From: Phycomyces nitens
Taxonomy: Eukaryota > Mucoromycota > Mucoromycetes > Mucorales > Phycomycetaceae
Assembly: GCA_022702545.1 (NCBI GenBank)
Contig: JAHRBC010000007.1
Span: 186,001 to 250,000, forward strand
Direction: 5' to 3'
DNA length: 64,000 nucleotides
A model generated the notes under the pieces. The model was given only the letters and a program-made list of their open reading frames with translations. It was not told the DNA's origin and did no database searches. This document shows positions 56,712-64,000 of the stretch, in pieces (positions within the stretch are counted from its first letter, which is position 1; each line of letters starts with the position of its first letter). The position numbers and the translations under genes were made by a program.

Positions 56712-57321
56712 GTATAAGAGCTTCTGCCTGTAACTGATACCATCACTTTTATATTCTTGCCTCTGGCCAGATCTGATTAGCCACATTAGCTGCAACTTTT
56801 GCCGATGATCCAGTTATACTCTCTACATCGTTACTCATCCTAAAGAAAACCGTTACTTTTAGTCGCAAGAGCATTGTGCTTATCATTTGTTGGAAATCCA
56901 TTCACCAAGTGATAATGTTGTCAAGAAGCATACAACGCCGATTGATACAATCCTCGCCTCCGTCTAAAGGCGAGCCTACATTTTTTGACATTTTTGATCT
57001 TTATTTTTATTAGGTGTTCTTTTACAGGTCGTCTGTATTATTATTACCTAGAATAATGGCTCGAATAAAAGGAATTGGATCAACATTCAAAGAGTCATTC
57101 TTGAGTTGCAAGAGAGTAGAGTTTGAAAGCTTATATGTACATAATATTTGGCATAAGAATTGTAGATCATTGTCAAAGGATCCCGCAGTAATGGTGTGAT
57201 TAATCTAATCTAATTCGAATCTACTTGACAATCTACCTCTTCCAAAGGTTGTTGATTTAGATAGTCAATCAATTCCTGGCGTTGAGGTGCCTTGCTCAGT
57301 TCAATAATCCTAGCTTCCATT
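51758..57321 (-). CDS. FANCI: Fanconi anemia group I protein (FANCI) orthologue
   Basis: FANCI pairs with FANCD2 as a clamp on DNA during interstrand crosslink repair. The gene has many (about twenty) short exons; the start is ATG 57321 ([10 protein letters not shown]) and the stop TAA 51758-51760. Recognition rests on collinear segments: [13 protein letters not shown] (56370), [12 protein letters not shown] (55630), [16 protein letters not shown] (55290), [11 protein letters not shown] (54990), [11 protein letters not shown] (54700), and near the end [12 protein letters not shown] and [16 protein letters not shown] (52090-51990), close to human FANCI. The C-terminus is a long acidic run, like the EDGE tail, then basic. 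The residue aligned with the human ubiquitinated Lys is Met (codon 54892-54894). One intron holds a (TA)n run at 56680-56709. Exact exon limits need transcripts. Confidence 0.9.
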
Positions 57322-58067
57322 CTTGAATCCCTCTTTGATTAAAACACACGTTTGTTTGACCGTCCCTTTTTATATATCCTCTTATTTTTTTTTAAATATT
57401 CTGTCTTTTAAATACAATATGCGTCATAAAAATACCTATAACTATTGTGTGTTTGATTCAAAAGTAGCTTCTTGTACTTGAGTTATATAGAAAGTATTTG
57501 ATTATCATAGCCGCAAAGCCAGTACAGCCAAGGAATACGAGGCAAAACAGCAGTAATTAAACAATTTCAGTTTTTGATTTTCTAGTATTTTGCAGAATTT
57601 ATGCTCAAGATTGGTAGTTGGTTTTTTCATCATCACAACAGTCTAGAGCTTGCAAAACAGCCTGTTTCTTTGGTATTTCGACAGAACTTGACCATAAAGA
57701 CAATAGAGCAGCTCACCCTTCAAGATTCTATGGATTCTATTGTGGTAATCTTGAAACTACTTCTGGATTGTCAAGGCTTGGTATTGAATAGGAAACCAAA
57801 ATTGTTCCTGAGATTCAAACAATATGGACATTTATAGAATTTAAAGAAGTTTGGTTGGACACAAAAGTATTTAAATGGCGCACAATAGGATAAAAAAAAA
57901 GAGGTGCCTGATTGTTGCAAAGTCACTGGTGACTGTGGCTTTTTTTTTTAGAGAACAGCAATTTTTTTTTGCATCCATAGAAAATCGGCTTCAAACTCGA
58001 TCTTTACTTAATCGCTTGATTTGATTCCCTCTATTTTTCTTTCATCCCGATCTATTCTTGCCATCTA
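57322..58067. promoter_or_regulatory. Divergent upstream region, FANCI (-) and NOG1 (+)
   Basis: 746 bp. A frame of 78 codons at 57601-57837 has no recognisable motif and no support. T-rich tracts (57940-57970) and a CT-rich stretch directly precede the NOG1 ATG. Confidence 0.45.
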
Positions 58068-60230
58068 ATGTCCCTGTACAACTTCAAGAAGATCGAGCCA
58101 GTGCCTACTGGTACTGACTTTATTGACATTATCCTGTCAAAGACCCAGCGCAAGACCCCCACTGTGATCCACAAAAACTACAACATTGGTCGTATCAGAC
58201 AGTTCTATATGCGCAAAGTCAAGTTCACCCAAGAGAACTTTGAAGAGAAGTTCAAGAACATTCTCGATGAGTTCCCCAAGCTTGAGGTGAGTCAGATTCC
58301 CAAAGTCTAAAGACAAGAAAATTAACCAAAAAGAAATTGTTTGCTGTGTAGGATATCCACCCCTTTTATGCCGACTTGATGAACGTACTGTACGACAAGG
58401 ATCATTACAAGCTTGCTCTTGGTCAGATCAACACCGCTCGCCACTTGATCGACCAGGTTGCCAAGGATTATGTCCGTCTTTTGAAGTTTGGTGACTCTCT
58501 TTACCGTTGCAAGCAGCTCAAGAAGGCTGCCTTGGGTCGTATGGCTACTATCATGAAGCGTCAAAAGGACAGTCTTGCTTACCTCGAGCAGGTTCGCCAG
58601 CATTTGTCTCGTTTGCCATCAATTGATCCCAACACCCGTACATTGTTGATCTGTGGTTATCCCAATGTTGGCAAGTCCAGTTTCATCAACAAGATTACTC
58701 GTGCAGATGTAGATGTCCAGCCCTATGCCTTTACCACAAAGTCATTGTTTGTTGGACATATGGACTACAAGTACATGCGCTGGCAGGTTATTGATACTCC
58801 CGGTATTCTCGATCACCCTCTCGAGGAGCGCAACACTATTGAGATGCAGTCTGTTACTGCCATGGCTCACTTGAGAGCCTGTATCATGTACTTTATGGAT
58901 TTGTCTGAGCAGTGTGGTTACAGTGTTGAGGATCAGGTATGTCTATATCATTGAATCTTGTAGAGTATTGACATCTTGGTTTGTATTTTCAGGTTAAACT
59001 GTTCCACAGCATCAAGCCTTTGTTTGCCAACAAGCCCATTTGTTTGGTCATTAACAAGATTGATCAGGTCAAGCCCGAGGATCTTCCTGCAGAGCAGCGT
59101 GCCTGGATCGAGGAGATTGCCAATGATGAGAATGCCACTGTAATGACCATGTCTTGCTACAATGATCTTGGTGTCATGGACGTCCGTAACTTGGCTTGCG
59201 ACAAGCTTTTGGCTGCTCGTGTTGAGATGAAGATGAAGGGTAACAAGATCAACGATGTTATCAACAAGATCCATTTGGCCCAGCCTGCTGCTCGTGATAA
59301 CATTAGCCGCATGCCCAACATCCCAACTGGTGCCAAGGATAAGATCAAGTTTGACGTCAATGATCCCAACAGACCTAAGCTCGCCAAGGATATTGAGGCC
59401 GAGAATGGTGGTGCTGGTGTCTACAATGTCGATCTCAAGAGTAAGTTGTTAAGCAAGGGAAATATATAGTATATAGTATACTAAAAATGATTTTTTATTT
59501 AGAGAGCTACATGCTTGCTGACGATGAATGGAGATACGATGCTATTCCCGAATTCTACGATGGTCGCAATGTTGCTGACTTTATCGATCCTGACATTGAG
59601 GAGAAGCTCGAGGCTCTTGAGAGAGAAGAAGAACGCCTTGCAGAGGAAGGCTTCTACGACGAGAATGAAGATATGGTATGTTTATTTAATGCATTTTTAA
59701 ACATCTTTTTCTAATTATTATTGTTCACAAACCAGGCTGATTCTGATGAAGAGACTCTCAGAGATACTGCTGATGCCATCCGTGACCGTAAGAAGATGAT
59801 TGTCGCTGCTCACCGTGCTGCTCACGGCAAGAACAGACCTACGATACCCCTCAAGGTTGCTGCCAAGCGTAGCACAGTTGGCCAGATGGGCAGCAAATTG
59901 TCTGAGATGGGTGTTGAGACTAATGCTGCCGTTGAGCGTACACGTACTGAGGCCAGCAACCGTAAGCGCACTCGTGCCGAGGCTGTTGGTGATGAGGCTG
60001 TCAAGGATGCAGATGCTGCTGAGCGTGATGAATCCATGTCTCTGGAGATGAGCAATCTTGGTTTCCGTAACGTCAAGCAGAAGATGGAGGCTGATAAGAA
60101 CAAGAAGGTTGCCCAGCAGAACTTCAGTAGAATGGGTAAGCGAGGAGAATCCGATCGTGGTATCCAGACAAAGATGCCCAAGCATTTGTTCAGTGCCAAG
60201 AGTTCTATGGGTACTCGCGACTGGCGATAA
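58068..60230 (+). CDS. NOG1: Nucleolar GTP-binding protein 1 (NOG1)
   Basis: This Obg-family GTPase acts in nucleolar and nuclear maturation of the 60S pre-ribosome. Exons 58068-58286, 58352-58936, 58993-59440, 59503-59675 and 59736-60230 give 639 aa, close to yeast Nog1. Starting M-S-L-Y-N-F-K-K-I, it has the N-terminal helical domain, then G1 G-Y-P-N-V-G-K-S-S (Walker A), switch [10 protein letters not shown]3 D-T-P-G-I-L-D, G4 N-K-I-D and the NOGCT region ([14 protein letters not shown]). The C-terminal third is Lys/Arg-rich with M-G-K-R-G-E-S-D-R and P-K-H-L-F-S, the rRNA-binding tail typical of the family. Strong codon bias matches high expression. It shares its upstream region with FANCI. 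Confidence 0.97.
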
Positions 60231-61606
60231 GAAAAAGTATCTTTCCCATTGTTTTAGAATTTAACCGCATCTCTACCACTATCTCTCTCGTTTTTTCTTT
60301 ACCTCTCGTTCTACCTCTTTATTTTTCTCCTCTCTTTTTTTTATTGTTTATACATTCAAAATAAAACCATCATCTGGGTTAGGTCCTTATAACTTAAAAG
60401 CTGCCAAACTGTACAAAATATTGATCAAATATATAACTATTGCTAACCGTTCATAATATTTCTTTCAAGGCTTTATAAATTTTACTAGAGTCATGAATAG
60501 TGAACTGCGGTATTAAGTTTATCTGGTCCTTAACAGTTCAAAATATCATCATTACAATCCCATAGGTTGGTTAATGCCGCAAACTTGACGACCAAGGAAA
60601 AAAGAAATAGGACAAACCTTTAGTTGATAACTATACATTATTACAGATATTCCAATATATTTATGTAGTCCTTTGTTCTTTAAGTGCATGCAACTGATTT
60701 GGAATTGAATCGGAATGAATTAGACACCTTTGCTTGTATATTCACTCCTAAGCAAATTTCAAAGTGCTAAAGATTTTTTGGCCGAGGTTTATCGAGTGTC
60801 ACTATTCTCCTAAGTGATGTTCATATACTCTCAATTGGACTGAGATTAAGTTTGCATAATGACAGCTTTATCACCTCCAACTCTGCATTTTTTAGTACTA
60901 TTTTATCATATTACTATAATGGCATGAGACATTATTTTTCTTAACGATAAAAACCGCCTTTTTATACTCTACTGTTTTTAAAGGGAGTCCATGTGTTTTT
61001 AAGTATGTTTTTATACCTTTATTTCTCAAAGTTTCGGCTGATTATTTCCATGGGCACAACGCGGCTAGACCAGATATATCCCCAACTAATTTTGTACCTT
61101 CAATCACCTTGGATTCTAGAGCAAATTCAGTCCTTGTTATACCTTTTGACTAGGGGTCCCAGAATTGTGCATTTTTTACGTGTTCATAACAACATGGATA
61201 TTGATTTATCGCCTCGAAGACTCAACCCCAGCGTTAATATACTTTTCTGGCATGTTGATCAAACGCTAGATAGTCTCTTTGATTATAGCTGGTAACCCAT
61301 GGCTTTTTTAGAGTCATGCAAAACTTCACATGAAGAGTCTTGATGGCAGCACGTACTATATCCTTGCAAACATATCTTACCAAATCTACGGTTGCTATGG
61401 TGACCATAATGTTTAAACTAGCACCCGTTGTTATATATTTCTGTACAGAGCACGCAGGTTTCGTTCACCAAATATCCTTGAGGAATCCTAGTGCCTGTGT
61501 GTAACTGCCATTCCAGTCTCTTGGTATGTATTGATTAATAGGATCTTAATAAAATGTTTATATTTTAGCTTCTACAAAAGTAAATTTATATAGGCTAGAA
61601 TTAAAT
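60231..61606. other. Gene-poor region after NOG1
   Basis: The CT-rich 3' end of NOG1 transcripts probably lies at 60270-60360 (AATAAA at 60360-60365). Beyond that, no supported gene; a 100-codon frame at 60993 has no motif. Confidence 0.45.
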
Positions 61607-61783
61607 AGACGTAAAATACCGGATAGTGTTCATTTTGCTATAAAAATCATATTGGATATGTTTGTCAAAAAAAAAGTCTCTAAAAAATCTACAAAACAAA
61701 AAGAATTGAACCTGAAGGAGCAAATTCAAATTATGCAACAGAAATCTTTTCTGATATACTATGGTATACACACCACGGTTGAG
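61607..61783. mobile_element. Decayed relative of the 301-bp mariner-like MITE
   Basis: The sequence GACGTAAAATACCGG at the left, GGATATGTTTGTCAAAAA and AGTCTCTAAAAAAT in the middle, CAAATTCAAATTATGCAA further on and ACGGTTGA near the right end match, in the same order, the reverse complement of the element at 15734-16034 with many substitutions and a shorter interior. No TA duplication can be assigned. Confidence 0.6.
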
Positions 61784-62990
61784 TAAAATACAGAATTCAC
61801 AACCGATGTCTGGTTCCTCTTTGCTAATGACCCTGGCAAGTTAACATCCCAGGAGCAGTTACACATCAGGCACATGTACACTTCACACTACTACAGTGAT
61901 AACCGACCATTACACAATATAGATTAATAGAACATGGGAACTAGAATAATAACTATATAAACCACCATAATATTCTTTCTTTAATAAATAAGACTCACAG
62001 TATCTAAAAGTTTTCAACCCCAAATTACCACAGGAAGTAAAAGATTTACAAAATATAGTCTACCACACATTCTCTTTTCTACAGCACTTTAGTCATTCAA
62101 ATCACACCATGTATTAACAAAATGGCAGCAAAGTTATTGAAAAATAGAAGCATTAATCTTATTAATAAAGACTTATTGTATTTTATTACGTCTTTAATGA
62201 TAAGATTTATTTCTTTATACCACTACACCAGTAGAAAGCAAAATAAAAACGGCAGCCGTGTGTCCACTCTGTTCACACACATTATATATTATCATTAATC
62301 TCAAGAAAGGTTGACATCGAACTAAATGCTTATTTCAATAAACAAAGTAACTCATGAAACTTACAGGACCTTTATAGGGCACTAAAACTACCTTGTCAAA
62401 AAAAAAAAAAATTAAATGCGAATTTATGAACTATCATTGATTTTCAACCACAATCTAATGAGATGAAATGGACTAAAATCGGAATAAACGGCGGGTATTT
62501 TATTATAATATTTACAATTGCTGATCATGTCACTGTAGTATACTATATAACAATATATCTTACGGAGGGTCTCTCTTGGTTTCAAAGCAAAAAGCTTCTA
62601 CTCACAGGAATAACCACGAGAAGGTGGAGACCATATATTCCCCCCCCCCCCCCCCCCAGACCTCAAAATTGTAATTATACCAAGTTCTCGCCAAAGTACA
62701 GCATCGCAGCAGCTTTGTCTTCGGGCTATGTCACTGCTCAATGTCAGTCCTTTAGCGCAGTTCAATTCAAGTCTTCTTTCTTTGTTCAATCCAAGTCTTC
62801 TGCGTCATTCAGTCCAAAGTATTTTTGCCTTGCTTAATCTTTGCTTGCTTTCTTTGCCCAATTTCAATTTCTTTGTTCATTCGGTACTTGTCTTTTTACT
62901 TTGTTCATGTTCATTGTCAAATTTTAACGAATTCCGTACATTCAATTTTTTTAAATGGTTGATAATTTGGAAACCAAGCCTCACAAGCGC
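61784..62990. other. Spacer with LTR-like signals and a C homopolymer
   Basis: A TATA-like CTATATAAACC (about 61955) followed by TTTAATAAATAAG (about 61980) looks like an LTR core, but no TG...CA pair with a 5-bp duplication could be found. A run of 18 C lies at 62640-62657. From 62700 to 62900 there are loosely repeated TTCAATYCAAGTCTT phrases. No gene supported. Confidence 0.4.
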
Positions 62991-63270
62991 CCTAGAGGAA
63001 AGAACATCTACTCATATGCTTGCAACTCCCCTTAGGACTATCTGTCCTACAGGCATAGTGTACGTCTTCCCTGATTCTTACCATATAGCAACATATGACT
63101 TTGTATATTTCCTTCTTAAGGGCCCGTTTTATTGGGCTCTTCAAAAAGATGAAAATATACTAAAGGCATACGATGGTATATATGATACAGAAAAAGAAAT
63201 ACCTTATGCCTGTAGGACAGATAGCCCTAAGGGGAGTCGCAAGCACATGAGTTGGTGTTCTTTCCTGGAG
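62991..63270. repeat. Long imperfect hairpin (inverted repeat), ~66-bp arms
   Basis: The arm 62991-63056 is nearly the reverse complement of 63205-63270 (shared core TATGCCTGTAGGACAGATAG and flanks). The intervening ~150 bp also show partial mirror complementarity around a centre near 63130, so the whole 280 bp can fold back. No TA, 3-bp or 8-bp target duplication was clear. Confidence 0.8.
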
Positions 63271-64000
63271 GACTCCTGTGGACCATCGTCTTTCATTATG
63301 TCATCTTTAACATTTTGGACATCTAGAGAAAGATAATACGTATATTAGTACATGTTCATAATCATAAATCACAAGAGATCAATAGGTACTTACAGTTCAA
63401 ATTGTATAAAGGATGCTACCACCACTTTAACCACCGAAGGCGTCTTTCGAGAGATCTTCCTTCTTGCGGAGGGCGCCTTTTTTTAGCACTCCTCCTTTTT
63501 TTTGATCATTTGAAATTTTCATTGCAATTCTTCTTTGAATTAAACGCATAATCGGATTTGTAAGGAACGGCATTGATCTTGTCATCAAACTCGGGAAGTA
63601 AACTTGGAATCAAACTTGGAAATCCAACTTTGGTACTGAACTCGACTTGGAACTTGGCATTGAACTCGGAAATCCAACTCGACATTGAACTTTGCTTCCA
63701 GACTAGACACTAAACCGTGCTTTGGAATGCACTACATTGCTATATACCTTACCTTGGGCCATACATTGGAATTTACAGCAAACATAACACTGGACTTTGC
63801 GTTAAACTTTGCATTGTACTTGGTTTTGAACTTGGTAGGCATACAATTATTCGGATCAGTCACCTGTAATCATATTGATGGTTAGTATTCATACTTTTTT
63901 CGAGTCAACGTTTTGACTTTACCTTGACTGTGGGACTCTGTCCATGATCTGGATTCAACTTTTTGGAATCGTCTTTGGAGTGGGTCTATACCCATCCTTG
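63271..64000. repeat. Degenerate short tandem repeats (ACTTGGAATT-like)
   Basis: Between about 63585 and 63840 the phrases AACTTGGAA, AACTCGGAA, CATTGAACTT and ATCCAACT recur at irregular 12-24-bp steps. No regular unit or coding frame is evident. 63271-63584 shows nothing else that can be supported. Confidence 0.5.

Noticed and set aside
57601..57837. Small gene between FANCI and NOG1
   Set aside because: 78 codons without motif, start context or splice evidence, inside a divergent promoter.
61800..62045. Another solo LTR (TATA box followed by AATAAA)
   Set aside because: No TG...CA termini with matching 5-bp duplications could be located, so only the signals are noted.

Overview
The window looks like nuclear DNA of an early-diverging filamentous fungus, most likely Mucoromycota (Mucorales-like). 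Host genes carry many short GT-AG introns and sit in AT-rich flanks full of microsatellites. The gene set includes FANCI, an SPX-ankyrin-GDPD Gde1, a CAP20/perilipin-like protein and a kelch membrane protein, and there is a dense layer of degenerate transposons. The species assignment is inference.

Positions 1-16,040 are almost entirely mobile-element debris. A Ty3/gypsy element with a chromodomain and an intact 3' LTR runs off the left edge (1-5057). Next comes a CACTA/EnSpm-type TNP2 transposase gene on the minus strand (5629-10176). A 619-bp solo LTR with target duplication ACGGC has split it, and that LTR has itself been hit by a 1746-bp non-autonomous CACTA element with target duplication ATT. 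A fragment of a retroelement gag-like protein follows (10341-11229), then a second CACTA terminus (11230). After that is a Helitron Rep N-terminal gene (11810-14254) cut by two unrelated solo LTRs four bases apart (12600-12885, TSD CAATA; 12895-13513, TSD ATGGC). The second of these is the inverted sister of the LTR in the transposase. An unusual ACGGTAGTTATCTGCCGTTTT-type array (14257-14596) and a mariner-like MITE (15734-16034) close the region.

From 16,179 to 60,230 the window is host euchromatin. In order: an orphan 480-aa protein with a PD-(D/E)XK-like motif (-); Gde1-type glycerophosphodiesterase (-); mitochondrial ferredoxin YAH1 (+); rRNA methyltransferase EMG1 (+); two convergent Nudix genes (+ and -); cytochrome c (-); a putative secreted zinc-dependent deaminase (+); cytosolic LeuRS (-); a kelch membrane protein (+); chorismate synthase ARO2 (-); a perilipin-like lipid-droplet protein (-); cytosolic ArgRS with an extra N-terminal domain (+); FANCI (-); and nucleolar GTPase NOG1 (+). 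Most are housekeeping functions: translation and ribosome biogenesis (LeuRS, ArgRS, EMG1, NOG1), mitochondria (YAH1, CYC), phosphate/inositol/lipid metabolism (Gde1, Nudix, perilipin) and DNA repair (FANCI). Several are arranged as divergent pairs sharing 0.5-1 kb of upstream DNA, or as convergent pairs with 0.14-0.4 kb between stops.

Positions 60,231-64,000, together with 28.3-32.5 kb and 45.7-49.1 kb, hold no gene I can support. They contain a decayed second copy of the MITE, a roughly 280-bp imperfect hairpin and degenerate tandem repeats.

The strongest leads are: (i) the base-resolved nested transposon stack; (ii) a FANCI whose residue aligned with the human monoubiquitinated lysine is methionine; (iii) a GST-like extension on ArgRS; (iv) a deaminase with a signal peptide; and (v) two introns that only work as GC-AG introns.
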